Under the pieces are notes generated by a model, which saw nothing but the letters and a program-made list of their open reading frames with translations, was not told where the DNA came from and did no database searches. This document shows positions 35,286 through 44,195 of a DNA stretch of 64,000 nucleotides, piece after piece. The stretch lies in NCBI GenBank assembly GCA_902764705.1, contig CACWWZ010000011.1, forward strand, positions 21,798-85,797. The letters are read 5' to 3'. The DNA comes from an uncultured Prevotellaceae bacterium (GTDB lineage: Bacteria; Bacteroidota; Bacteroidia; Bacteroidales; Bacteroidaceae). The position numbers and the translations under genes are program-made. How positions within the stretch are numbered: position 1 is the first letter of the stretch; each line of letters begins with the position of its first letter.

Positions 35286-36436
35286 AATCTGAAGTCCAGC
35301 TCTACGTCCACCAGGTTGTAGTTGTGCTTCTTTTCGTTGGCAATCTCAATACTACGGTCGTTCACGCGAGAATACTCCAGGTGCATTTCCAGGTTCTTCG
35401 TGAAGAAGTAGTTTAGACCGCATTCTATCTGGTTCACTGATGTCGCCCAGTCCTTCTGGTTACGATAGGTCTGATAACGGGCCTTGGCGTGCAGCTTACC
35501 CTTGATGATGGGTACAATGCCGAAGACGTACCAGCCGTCGGCCTTGTCGCCCTTGCTGTAGTCTATCTCACGTACGTTGTTACCAGGCGAGGCGGCACCC
35601 CAACCCTGGCTGTGAATATACTCCGCACGGAAGGTGTACTCGTCCTTGTCGTACTCGGCAGAGAATGCGTAGCGGTTCTTCTCAATGCTGCGTTTCTCAC
35701 CTGTCAGCGGATCCAGCATGCCACCGCGGCTGCCGGTCCATCCGAAGGCACCGATGCGCACGCCCTTGATGGGCATCACCCACACACCGCCGATGAAGTC
35801 CTTACGGTTATCCATATCCTTCTGGTTGACACCCTCACCGTTGTAGACACCCACCTGATAGTGGAACAGACGGCGTCCGTTGGCATTAGGGAAGAGGTCG
35901 CCCGAGAACTGGATACCGATATCACGTCCACCTGAGCTCTTCTCACCGGTACGGTCGCCGAAGGCCGAGAGCTTGTTGATAACATCGGCATATCCGCGCC
36001 AACCCTGCGTGATGGGGTGGGTGGGGTTCTCGAAGGTGAAGCAGCGCTTGAACTGTCCTGCACGAATCTTAAACTCTGGGAATTTTCTCCACTCAGCGTA
36101 GAGGTCTACCAGCTGTACGGTCGGCTGTCCGGGACCAGTGGCATTAGTGCCCTGAATCTGTGCGCGCCAGTCGAAGTCACCGATCTTGCCGTCCAGAATG
36201 AAACGGGCCAGACGGAGGTTAAACGTGTTTGAAGAGTTTTTTTCAAGAACAGGATTCCCGTTTGCGTCTTTTCCTTGTTTGTAGGGGTCCATACCTTGAT
36301 ACTGCAGCATGCCGTAGCCGCTGAACTTAATGTTCTTTACCCATTGAGGAACCTCAATCGTTGTCTTTTTCTCTTGTGCATTGGCGGTCAATGCGAAGCC
36401 CATTGCGAAGAGGGCCAGTGTCATAAGCTTTTTCAT
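35282..36436 (-). CDS. OprP-like (phosphate-selective) porin
   Basis: 384 residues from MKKLMTLAL at 36436; the long N-terminal extension to 36577 is antisense to nothing useful and lies inside rlmCD. Signal peptide ends TANAQ. The mature part is rich in alternating aromatic and polar residues of a 16-18-strand barrel and ends in Phe (DFRF), the outer-membrane signature. Blocks such as GYGMLQYQG, RLARFILDGKIGDFDWRAQIQ and RAGQFKRCFTFENP fit the OprO/OprP family. Substrate unknown; phosphate is only the family name. Confidence 0.85.
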   Translation of the reverse strand: MKKLMTLALFAMGFALTANAQEKKTTIEVPQWVKNIKFSGYGMLQYQGMDPYKQGKDANGNPVLEKNSSNTFNLRLARFILDGKIGDFDWRAQIQGTNATGPGQPTVQLVDLYAEWRKFPEFKIRAGQFKRCFTFENPTHPITQGWRGYADVINKLSAFGDRTGEKSSGGRDIGIQFSGDLFPNANGRRLFHYQVGVYNGEGVNQKDMDNRKDFIGGVWVMPIKGVRIGAFGWTGSRGGMLDPLTGEKRSIEKNRYAFSAEYDKDEYTFRAEYIHSQGWGAASPGNNVREIDYSKGDKADGWYVFGIVPIIKGKLHAKARYQTYRNQKDWATSVNQIECGLNYFFTKNLEMHLEYSRVNDRSIEIANEKKHNYNLVDVELDFRF

Positions 36437-36444
36437 ACGTGTTG

Positions 36445-37944
36445 TTATTTTTTTGTTAGTAGTACAACATTTTCTACGTGTGGAGTATGGGGGAACATGT
36501 CGACGGGCTGTACCTCCTCTACGCGGTACTGCTCGTCCAGCAGTTGCAGGTCGCGGGCCTGGGTGGCAGGGTTGCACGACACATAGACGATACGCTGGGG
36601 CTGGGCCCTCAGAATGGTCTTGATGACGTCAGGGTGCATGCCGGCCCGTGGCGGGTCGGTGATAATGACGTCCGGACGTCCGTGCTCGGCGATAAACTCG
36701 TCCGTCAGGATGTCTTTTATGTCGCCGGCAAAGAACAGTGTGTTCTCAATGCCGTTGATCTGGGAGTTGATCTTGGCGTCCTCGATGGCTTCGGGCACAT
36801 ACTCGATGCCGATGACCTTCCGTGCCTGTCGTGCCACGAAGTTGGCGATGGTCCCCGTGCCGGTATACAGGTCGTAAACCAGCGGCTTATTGTCTTTAAG
36901 GTCTTTAAAGTCCTTAGGGTCCTTAAGGTCGTTAAGGTCTGCAAACGCAAACTCCCTTGCTACTGAGTACAGGTGGTATGCCTGCTCGGTGTTGGTCTGA
37001 TAGAAACTCTTCGGGCCCACCTTGAACTTCAGGTTCTCCATCAGTTCGAAGATGTGGTCATGGCCTTTGAACACCAGAATATCCTGGTCGCCGATGGTGT
37101 CGTTACACTTCTGGTTGTCCAGATACATCAGCGAGGTGATCTGCGGGAACTTGTCGGCAATGTGCTGCATCAGTGCAAGCGCCTGCTGGCCGTCTTCGTT
37201 TTGCCAGCGGTTTTTCTGATTATCTGGATCTTCCGGAATGTAAAGATGGAATTGGAATACCAGCATCCACTCACCGCTGGCGCTGTTGCGAATGATGACG
37301 TCGCGCAGCAAACCCACCTGCTGGCGCAGGTCGAAGAACGACAGGTTGTGCTCGATGGCGTAGCGATACACCTCGTTGCGGATCTCGTTGTGCAAATCGT
37401 CCATCAGCCAGCATTTCTCTATCGGAAGAATCTTGTCGAACGCCCCCGTAATGTGGAATCCGATGGCGGGCACATTTTTCTCTAAACTATCATCTTTCAG
37501 TTCTAAACTGGTCAGCCAACGCTTGTTCGCGCAGCCGAAGTCCAGCTTGTTTCTGTACTCTCGGGTCTTCACGCTGCCCAGAATGGGACGGAATTCGGGC
37601 AGTTCCACCTTGCCGATGCGCGTCAGCTGGTCGTACACCTGCTGCTGCTTCATCTTCAGCTGGGCGTCGTAGGGCAGCTGTTGCCACTTGCAACCGCCGC
37701 ACACACCGAAATGTTGGCAGAAGGGTTCCGTGCGTACCTTACTATATTCGTGGTAGCGGATTACCTCTGCCTCCATGAACGAGTGTTTCTTGCGCCGAAC
37801 CTGCAAGTCGACTACGTCGCCGGGAACTGCCCATGGTACAAAAACAACCATGTCATTGACCCTCGCCAACGATTTACCCTCGGCGGCAAAGTCCGTGATT
37901 TCTATATGCTCTAATATGGGAAGCGGCTTTTTCTTTCGTGTCAT
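36445..37944 (-). CDS. 23S rRNA (uracil-5-)-methyltransferase RlmD/RlmCD type
   Basis: 499 residues from MTRKKKPLP at 37944 (two codons later than another ATG; the frame to 38046 crosses the promoter). A TRAM domain (about 10-65), the 4Fe-4S Cys set in FCQHFGVCGGCKWQQL, then a Rossmann methyltransferase domain with DLYTGTGTIANF, ITDPPRAGMH and the nucleophile Cys in SCNPATQARDL. Inserted just before the methyltransferase SAM motif is a run of LKD/FKD tripeptides encoded by a 9-bp repeat (36892-36945). It converts U1939 or U747 of 23S rRNA to m5U in characterised homologues. Confidence 0.92.
   Translation of the reverse strand: MTRKKKPLPILEHIEITDFAAEGKSLARVNDMVVFVPWAVPGDVVDLQVRRKKHSFMEAEVIRYHEYSKVRTEPFCQHFGVCGGCKWQQLPYDAQLKMKQQQVYDQLTRIGKVELPEFRPILGSVKTREYRNKLDFGCANKRWLTSLELKDDSLEKNVPAIGFHITGAFDKILPIEKCWLMDDLHNEIRNEVYRYAIEHNLSFFDLRQQVGLLRDVIIRNSASGEWMLVFQFHLYIPEDPDNQKNRWQNEDGQQALALMQHIADKFPQITSLMYLDNQKCNDTIGDQDILVFKGHDHIFELMENLKFKVGPKSFYQTNTEQAYHLYSVAREFAFADLNDLKDPKDFKDLKDNKPLVYDLYTGTGTIANFVARQARKVIGIEYVPEAIEDAKINSQINGIENTLFFAGDIKDILTDEFIAEHGRPDVIITDPPRAGMHPDVIKTILRAQPQRIVYVSCNPATQARDLQLLDEQYRVEEVQPVDMFPHTPHVENVVLLTKK
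36892..36945. repeat. 9-bp in-frame tandem repeat inside the rRNA methyltransferase gene
   Basis: Six units of GTCYTTAAG type. Nine bp is three codons, so the array encodes six related tripeptides (LKD, FKD, PKD and similar) without breaking the frame. Confidence 0.92.
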
Positions 37945-37960
37945 TATCATTAATTTTCTG

Positions 37961-37992
37961 CAAAAATAAACATTTTTTCGCAGAAATCCAAA
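37961..37992 (-). promoter_or_regulatory. Promoter of the rRNA methyltransferase
   Basis: On minus: TTTG (37989-37992), a 20-bp spacer, TATTTTTG (37961-37968), 17 bp before the ATG. Confidence 0.72.
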
Positions 37993-38135
37993 CGAATCGC
38001 CATTTTTCTTTGTTCCACACCCCGAACTTTTAGTTCTTCTTGCCATCTATGCGCCGGAAAAAAGGTCCCAACGACCTTAAATGTCAACATCTACGGCAAA
38101 GGCACAGAATGCATCAAAATCCTGCTCTCGTAGGT

Positions 38136-38198
38136 CCGGCAATAACAGCTTAGTATCTGGAAATAAGAGCCTGTTACCGGGAAATAACAGGTTAGTAT
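38136..38198. repeat. 21-bp imperfect tandem repeat, three units
   Basis: Three units of 20-22 bp with shared CYGGNAATAASAG core upstream of the efflux promoter, at about -40 to -105 relative to its -33. It could bind a regulator or simply be a satellite. Confidence 0.65.
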
Positions 38199-38239
38199 TG
38201 CAAGATTAGGGGGAGTTTGGAACTTTTCCCCCATTTTCT

Positions 38240-38270
38240 TTTGCTGTTTATTATTTTCTTTGTATATTTG
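38240..38270 (+). promoter_or_regulatory. Promoter of the RND efflux operon
   Basis: TTTG at 38240-38243, a 19-bp spacer, TATATTTG at 38263-38270. The leader is about 70 nt. Confidence 0.72.
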
Positions 38271-38343
38271 CACGATTTTTAAGGCTAAATGGCCAACTGA
38301 ATGATAAAATCATTAAATAAACATAAAAACCAAAAAGAACAGT

Positions 38344-39474
38344 ATGAAAAAGAAAAGCGTATTGACATGGGCTGTAGCAATAACTACGGTGGTCAGCGGC
38401 TTGACGGCGTGTAATATTGACATGCCTCAGCAGACAGACTCATCGTTTGAAACGATGACAGTGAAGAAATCAGACATTGAGCTGCCTTATAAGTTCAGTG
38501 CCAGGATGAAAGGTCAGAACGACGTAACGGTTACACCACAGGTTAGTGGCCAGTTGATGAAGATTTGTGTGGCTGAAGGTCAGCAGGTGAAGAAGGGACA
38601 GACGCTGTTCGTCATCGACTCCCGTAATGCCCAGCTGGAACTGGAGGCTGCTCAGGCTAATCTGCAGGCTGCCTTGGCCCAGGAGAACTCAGCTAAGCTG
38701 GAGTACGAGTCGAACAAGAACCTGTTTGACAAGAAAATCGTGAGCAGCTATATGCTGAACAACTCCGAGAACTCGTATAAGCAGGCGCAGGCATCGGTAG
38801 CTCAGGCACGTGCTGCCGTGAACCGTGCGAAGGTGAACCTGGGTTTCTGCACCATTACGGCTAATGTATCGGGCGTTATCGGCGAAATTCCTGTACGCAC
38901 CGGTGACCAGGTGTCGCCAGCGATCCAGCTGACCATTCTGAGCGGCAACACAACGATGTATGCCGAGTTTTCGGTTACGGAGTCCATTGTCGAGGCAATG
39001 GTGCAGAACAGCATGAAAGCTGCCGATGTAGAGAAATATATTTCTAACCTGCCCCCGGCAACGTTTGTCATGAAAAACGGTACGGAGTATCCCCATCAGG
39101 GACGTGTTACCAGCTTGACGGGTGTCGTGAATGCCGCTACGGGCTCGCTGACGGCAAAGGTGTCGTTCCCCAACCCCGACGGCCATCTGTACTCCGGCAT
39201 ACAGGGTACGGTGGTGATGAACTTCGCCGAGAAGGATGTGATAGTCGTTCCCCAGAATGCTGTGGTACGTCTTCAGGACAAGTCGCAGGTTTACAAGGTT
39301 CAGGCCGACAGTACGGCCACCGCTGTTGAGGTGACAACAGAAGATGCCGGCAACGGTAAGGACTTTGTCATTCTCAGTGGCTTGAATGCCGGCGACAAGA
39401 TCGTGACCGTCGGAGCCAACAACGTGACGGAAGGACAGAAGGTTTTGTTTCCTGAAGTGAAGAGTGAAGAATAA
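38344..39474 (+). CDS. RND efflux periplasmic adaptor (MFP)
   Basis: 376 residues. A signal peptide with lipobox LTAC (Cys about 21) makes it a lipoprotein adaptor. The order of domains is the usual one: beta-barrel/lipoyl start (VTVTPQVSGQLMKICVAEGQQVKKGQTLFVID), an alpha hairpin rich in Ala/Gln/Glu (about 95-155), the second lipoyl half (ITANVSGVIGEIPVRTGDQVSP), then the membrane-proximal domain. It links the inner-membrane pump with the outer-membrane channel. First gene of the operon. Confidence 0.93.
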   Translation: MKKKSVLTWAVAITTVVSGLTACNIDMPQQTDSSFETMTVKKSDIELPYKFSARMKGQNDVTVTPQVSGQLMKICVAEGQQVKKGQTLFVIDSRNAQLELEAAQANLQAALAQENSAKLEYESNKNLFDKKIVSSYMLNNSENSYKQAQASVAQARAAVNRAKVNLGFCTITANVSGVIGEIPVRTGDQVSPAIQLTILSGNTTMYAEFSVTESIVEAMVQNSMKAADVEKYISNLPPATFVMKNGTEYPHQGRVTSLTGVVNAATGSLTAKVSFPNPDGHLYSGIQGTVVMNFAEKDVIVVPQNAVVRLQDKSQVYKVQADSTATAVEVTTEDAGNGKDFVILSGLNAGDKIVTVGANNVTEGQKVLFPEVKSEE

Positions 39475-39477
39475 TGT

Positions 39478-39509
39478 CGTTATATCGTCATAACGTTATA
39501 TCGTAATTT
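39478..39509. repeat. 8-bp tandem repeat after the adaptor stop codon
   Basis: Four units of CGTNATAT type beginning 3 bp after the adaptor stop and filling the gap to the pump gene. Confidence 0.85.
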
Positions 39510-39515
39510 TGTAAT

Positions 39516-42500
39516 ATGAAAAACAATATTTTCATTAATAAATACGTGATGGCGTGTGCCATCTCGATTGTGATAGCGCTGGTGGGCTATATCTCGATGA
39601 GCACGCTGGCAGTCGAGCAATATCCGGATATCGCACCGCCTACGGTGAGTGTCAACACCGCCTATTCCGGTGCTGACGAGAACACGGTGATGAAGTCGGT
39701 CATCCAGCCTCTGGAAGAGGCTATCAACGGTGTGCCCGACATGACCTACATGACGTCAAAGGCTGCCTCTGACGGTAGTGCTGATATTACTGTCTATTTT
39801 AAGCAGGGCACTGATCCCGACATGGCAACGGTCAATGTGCAGAACCGTGTGACCTCAGCACAGGCACTGCTGCCTGCCGACGTCATCAAGGTGGGTGTGA
39901 AGGTAGAGAAACGTCAGAACAACATTCTGCAGATCTTCGCCGTGAAGAGTGCCGATGGCAAGTACGACGAGGACTTCGTGTCGAACTACGTCGACATCAA
40001 CATCAAGCCTCGACTGATGCGTATCACCGGTGTCGGTAACGTGCAGAGCCTGGGTAACACCTATGCTTTGCGCATCTGGCTGAAGCCCGACGTGATGGCA
40101 CAGTATGGTCTGACGCCTAATGAGATCTTCGCAGCCATCGGCGGACAGAGTTTCGTGTCGGCCGTGGGTTCGCTGGGTGAGCAGTCGGAAAACTCTTACC
40201 AGTACTCGATGCAGTACAAGGGTACGCTGAAGACTGTCGAGGAGTTCAACGACATTGTATTGCGTACCAGCGGCGGCGGCATGCTGCACCTGAGCGATGT
40301 GGCCGAGGTGAAGATTGGTGCCATGAGTTACAACTTCACATCGAACATCCAGGATAAGCCGGGTGCTATGTTCATGGTGTTCGCGGCGCCGGGTGCCAAT
40401 GCCACTCAGGTGAACGCCCGCATCAAGAAGGCCTTTGAGGAGGCGAAGTCTACGATGCCTGCCGGACTGGAGGTGGTGACCTTGATGACCAGTGACGACT
40501 TCCTTTTCGCGGCCATCCACAACGTGGTCGAGACACTCGTCATCGCCATCATCCTCGTTATTTTGGTGGTGTTCTTCTTCCTGCAGAACTTCAAGGCAAC
40601 GATTATCCCCTCTATATCTATTATCGTATCATTGTTGGGTACCTTTGCCATCGTCTCGCTGGCAGGCTTCTCGCTGAACATCCTGACGCTGTTTGCACTG
40701 GTGCTGGCCATCGGTACGGTGGTGGATGACGCCATTGTTGTGGTCGAGGCCGTCATGGCGAAGATGGAGAGCGGCATCAGCGATGCCCGTGAAGCTACGC
40801 GCCAGGCCATGAGTGAGGTGTCGGTAGCCGTGGTATCGTGTACTTTGGTATTCATGGCGGTGTTCATCCCCGTGACCTTCATGCCAGGAACCTCAGGCAC
40901 GTTCTTCACCCAGTTCGGTGTGACCATTGCCTCGTCCGTCGGTCTGTCGTGTGTATCAGCCCTGACGCTCTGTCCTGCTCTCTGCGCTATCATGATGCGC
41001 ATCAAAGAAGGCAAGCAGGAAGGCAAGGGCCTGACTTATTACACGAGGAAGGCCTATACCGTCAGTTATAATGCTATCTACAACAAATACAGCAAAGCCG
41101 TCAAGAAGTTCATCAAGCGCCCCATCATAGCATGGAGTGTGTTGGCTGTGGCCGCCGTGCTGCTGGTGTTCTTCATGAAGAGCCTGCCATCGGGTCTTGT
41201 ACCCCAGGAGGACCAGGGTGTGTTCTTGGCTGAGTTGCGTGCACCTGAAGGTACCACGCTGAAGCAGACCCGTGAGATGGTGAAACAAGTGGAGGCGAAG
41301 GTGAAGAAGATTCCTGAACTGGAGAGTTTTGCCGTATGCTGCGGCTACGGTATGTTCTCGGGTGCAGGTTCCAACTTCGCTACCCTTATTGTCCGTCTGA
41401 AGAACTGGGAAGAGCGTCCGGGCATGAACCACCTGCTGACGCTGGTCATGTATCGTTTCTACTTTGACTGCCAGGATATCAAGGACGTGCAGGTGATGCC
41501 CTTCGAGCTGCCTCAGATTCCCGGCTATGGTACTAGTAACAGTGTGAGTCTGGTGGTGGAAGACCCCACCGATGGAAACCTGTCGGAGTTTGCCAAGCAG
41601 ACTGAGCACTTCCTGACCAAATTGTCTGAGCGTCCGGAGATTGCTTCCGCCATGTCGACGTATTCTGAGCGTTTCCCGAAATATCAGGTCGATGTCGATC
41701 CTGCCCAGTGCGACCGTGCCGGCGTAGCTCCCGCTGACGTACTCAATACGCTTGGAACCTTCTGCGGTGGTGCCTACATCGGTAACTTCAACCAGTTTGG
41801 TAAGGTTTACCGCATCATGGCAGCCGCCTCGCCCGAATACCGTCTTGACCCGTCGTCGCTGAACAACATCTTCGTGCAGGTGAAGGGCGGCAAAATGGCG
41901 CCCATCTCTGAGTTCGTCACACTGAAGGAGATTGTCGGTCCGCCAAGCATCGAGCACTTCAACCTGTTCCAGAGCTTATCCTGTTACATTACCACTGGTA
42001 GTGGCTACACCGAAGGCGATGCCCACAAAGCCATTGCCGAGGTGTTCAAGCAGGAGATGCCTTCAACGGCTACCTACGAGTATAGCGGCATGTCGCGCGA
42101 GTTGGAAGAGGCTGCAGGCTCTAATGCCACGTCCCTCATCTACGTCATTTGCGCCATCTTGATTTACCTCATCCTGGCATCTCTGTACAACTCGTGGTTC
42201 ACACCGTTGGCCGTGCTGTTCAGCGTGCCTTTCGGACTGATGGGTGCCTTCATCTTTGCCTACTTCGGTAATATGTTGGGCCTGCCTGGCATGGACAACA
42301 ACATCTACCTGCAGACGGGTGTCATCATGTTGATTGGTCTGTTGTCGAAGACGGCCATCCTGATTACCGAGTTCGCCACTGAGCGCCGTGCGCAGGGCAT
42401 GACCATTAGCGATGCAGCCTTCGAGGCTTGTAAGGAGCGTCTGCGCCCCATCCTTATGACGGTGGCTACGATGATCATCGGTATGGTACCGCTTGTCATC

Positions 42501-42692
42501 GAAGGTGGAGCCGGTGCCAATGGTAACCGCGCCCTCGCCCTTGGTGTCATCGGCGGTATGTCCGTCGGCACCATCGCCCTGTTGTTCGTCGTGCCCGCCT
42601 TCTTCATCGTGTTCCAGAAGCTGCACGAGAAGTTCCAGGGACAACCAGTGAAAGTTGAGAGTGAGAGTAACGATGTCGTTATAACCGAATAA
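39516..42692 (+). CDS. RND multidrug efflux permease (AcrB/HAE1 family)
   Basis: 1058 residues, full family length. Twelve membrane helices in the 1+5+1+5 pattern with two large periplasmic domains (about 33-330 and 560-860). TM4 contains LALVLAIGTVVDDAIVVVEAV, with the two Asp residues of the proton relay. The pump exports drugs, bile salts or similar compounds. The substrate cannot be predicted. The last seven codons and the stop lie inside an 8-bp repeat array. Confidence 0.95.
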   Translation: MKNNIFINKYVMACAISIVIALVGYISMSTLAVEQYPDIAPPTVSVNTAYSGADENTVMKSVIQPLEEAINGVPDMTYMTSKAASDGSADITVYFKQGTDPDMATVNVQNRVTSAQALLPADVIKVGVKVEKRQNNILQIFAVKSADGKYDEDFVSNYVDINIKPRLMRITGVGNVQSLGNTYALRIWLKPDVMAQYGLTPNEIFAAIGGQSFVSAVGSLGEQSENSYQYSMQYKGTLKTVEEFNDIVLRTSGGGMLHLSDVAEVKIGAMSYNFTSNIQDKPGAMFMVFAAPGANATQVNARIKKAFEEAKSTMPAGLEVVTLMTSDDFLFAAIHNVVETLVIAIILVILVVFFFLQNFKATIIPSISIIVSLLGTFAIVSLAGFSLNILTLFALVLAIGTVVDDAIVVVEAVMAKMESGISDAREATRQAMSEVSVAVVSCTLVFMAVFIPVTFMPGTSGTFFTQFGVTIASSVGLSCVSALTLCPALCAIMMRIKEGKQEGKGLTYYTRKAYTVSYNAIYNKYSKAVKKFIKRPIIAWSVLAVAAVLLVFFMKSLPSGLVPQEDQGVFLAELRAPEGTTLKQTREMVKQVEAKVKKIPELESFAVCCGYGMFSGAGSNFATLIVRLKNWEERPGMNHLLTLVMYRFYFDCQDIKDVQVMPFELPQIPGYGTSNSVSLVVEDPTDGNLSEFAKQTEHFLTKLSERPEIASAMSTYSERFPKYQVDVDPAQCDRAGVAPADVLNTLGTFCGGAYIGNFNQFGKVYRIMAAASPEYRLDPSSLNNIFVQVKGGKMAPISEFVTLKEIVGPPSIEHFNLFQSLSCYITTGSGYTEGDAHKAIAEVFKQEMPSTATYEYSGMSRELEEAAGSNATSLIYVICAILIYLILASLYNSWFTPLAVLFSVPFGLMGAFIFAYFGNMLGLPGMDNNIYLQTGVIMLIGLLSKTAILITEFATERRAQGMTISDAAFEACKERLRPILMTVATMIIGMVPLVIEGGAGANGNRALALGVIGGMSVGTIALLFVVPAFFIVFQKLHEKFQGQPVKVESESNDVVITE

Positions 42693-42728
42693 CGGAATGT
42701 CGGAATATCGAAATGTCGAATTATCGAA
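42671..42728. repeat. 8-bp tandem repeat straddling the pump stop codon
   Basis: About seven units near CGRAATRT. The first part is the coding end of the pump gene (stop 42690-42692), the rest fills the gap to the channel gene. The same 8-bp unit is seen in reverse orientation at 51793-51840. Confidence 0.88.
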
Positions 42729-42736
42729 AAGAAATT

Positions 42737-44158
42737 ATGAAAATCAAGAAAATCATCGCAGTCGCAGTCGTGGGCATGACGCTCACGGGCTGCGGCATAT
42801 ATAATAAGTATGAGCAGAAGACGGAGTCGCCTGCCGATTTGTTTGGCTCTTCGCAGGACGTTCAGACACTCTCCAGTGGTGAGTCGCTGGCACAGATGTC
42901 GTGGCGCGAGTTCTTTACCGACCCCGTGTTGCAGCAGCTCATCGAGCAGGTGCTGGCCAATAATACCGACCTGAACTCCGCCCGCATCGCCGTGGAGAAG
43001 AGTGAGGCTTCGTTGAAGGCCGCTAAGTTGGCATACCTGCCGTCGCTTGCTCTCGCACCGCAGGGCACGCTGGCGAGCTTCGACAACAGTCCGGTCTCGA
43101 AGACCTATAATCTGCCACTGCAACTGTCGATGGACATCGACGTGTTCGGCTCCATCACCAACAAGAAACGTGCCGCCAAGGCAGTGCTCCTACAGGCTCA
43201 GATGCAGGAGGAGGCCATACGTGCCAACCTCGTCTCAACTACGGCCCAGCAGTACTTCCTGCTACAGGTGCTCGACCGCCAGTTGGAAATCCTGATACAG
43301 ACAGACAGCCTGTGGAACGAATCACTTGAGACTGAGAAAGCACTCTGGGAAAACGGCAAGGCCTATAGCACTGCCGTCAACCAGATGGAGGCATCCTACC
43401 TGAACGTAAAGACGCAGATTGTCGACGTTCGCCGTAACATCCGTTCCGTCGAGAACGCCATCTGTCAGCTGCTGGCAGTCACTCCGCAGCATATCAATCG
43501 CCAGAAGTGGGGTAGTTCCATCCTGCATCATGCAGAGGCACAGGGCGACGCTGATCAGAAGATGTTTGACAACAAGTACCTGCATCTTGGCGTGCCAGCC
43601 ATGATGCTCGAGAACCGCCCTGACATCCGTATGGCCAACCACGCCATGGAGGAGGCTTTCTACAACACGGCAGCTGCACGCTCAGCCTTCTATCCCAGCA
43701 TCACGCTCAGTGGTAGTGCCGGATGGACCAACTCTGCCGGCAGTTACATCGTCGACCCAGGCAAGCTGCTGTGGAATGCGGTCGGCCAGCTCACACAGCC
43801 CATCTTTGCCCGTGGCAAGCTGATTGCCAACAAGAAGATAGCCACGCTCTCCGAGGAGGATTTGCAGAAGAAATACGTGCAGACGGTCATCAATGCCGGC
43901 AATCAGGTGAACGAAGCTATCGCTGACTGCCAGACAGCCCGTGAGAAACACGGCTACTTCCATCGCCAAGTGGAAGTGCTCTATGATGCCTACACTGGCA
44001 CCCACGAGCTGATGGATAATGGTAAGGCCAGCTACCTCGAAGTGCTCACCGCTCAGGAAAGCCTGCTCAACGCCCAGCTTAGTGAGGCTATGAACATGTA
44101 TGATGCTGCCAAGGCCGTCATCACACTTTACATTGCCCTTGGCGGCGGTACGAAGTAA
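42737..44158 (+). CDS. Outer-membrane efflux channel (NodT/OprM type lipoprotein)
   Basis: 473 residues from MKIKKIIAV at 42737, with lipobox LTGC. Two repeated outer-membrane-factor domains with long Ala/Gln-rich helices, including NTDLNSARIAVEKSEASLKAAKLAYLPSLAL and, in the second half, NRPDIRMANHAMEEAFYNTAAARSAFYPSI. This is the TolC-like trimeric channel that completes the tripartite pump with the two upstream genes. The ATG at 42713 would place eight extra residues, made from the repeat, before the signal peptide. Confidence 0.94.
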   Translation: MKIKKIIAVAVVGMTLTGCGIYNKYEQKTESPADLFGSSQDVQTLSSGESLAQMSWREFFTDPVLQQLIEQVLANNTDLNSARIAVEKSEASLKAAKLAYLPSLALAPQGTLASFDNSPVSKTYNLPLQLSMDIDVFGSITNKKRAAKAVLLQAQMQEEAIRANLVSTTAQQYFLLQVLDRQLEILIQTDSLWNESLETEKALWENGKAYSTAVNQMEASYLNVKTQIVDVRRNIRSVENAICQLLAVTPQHINRQKWGSSILHHAEAQGDADQKMFDNKYLHLGVPAMMLENRPDIRMANHAMEEAFYNTAAARSAFYPSITLSGSAGWTNSAGSYIVDPGKLLWNAVGQLTQPIFARGKLIANKKIATLSEEDLQKKYVQTVINAGNQVNEAIADCQTAREKHGYFHRQVEVLYDAYTGTHELMDNGKASYLEVLTAQESLLNAQLSEAMNMYDAAKAVITLYIALGGGTK

Positions 44159-44195
44159 ACGGATTATTTAAGAATTTACACATAAAAGCTTAATT

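Larger units (their letters stand above)
37945..38343. other. 399-bp divergent intergenic region
   Basis: It holds the minus promoter of the methyltransferase (37961-37992), the 21-bp repeat (38136-38198), and the plus promoter of the efflux operon (38240-38270). No gene is credible. Confidence 0.75.

Noticed and set aside
36437-36577. N-terminal extension of the porin
   Set aside because: Arg/Cys/Pro-rich codons inside the methyltransferase gene; the signal peptide begins at 36436.
38091-38273. 60-codon minus-strand ORF
   Set aside because: It consists mostly of the 21-bp repeat region and has no signal peptide, domain or promoter.
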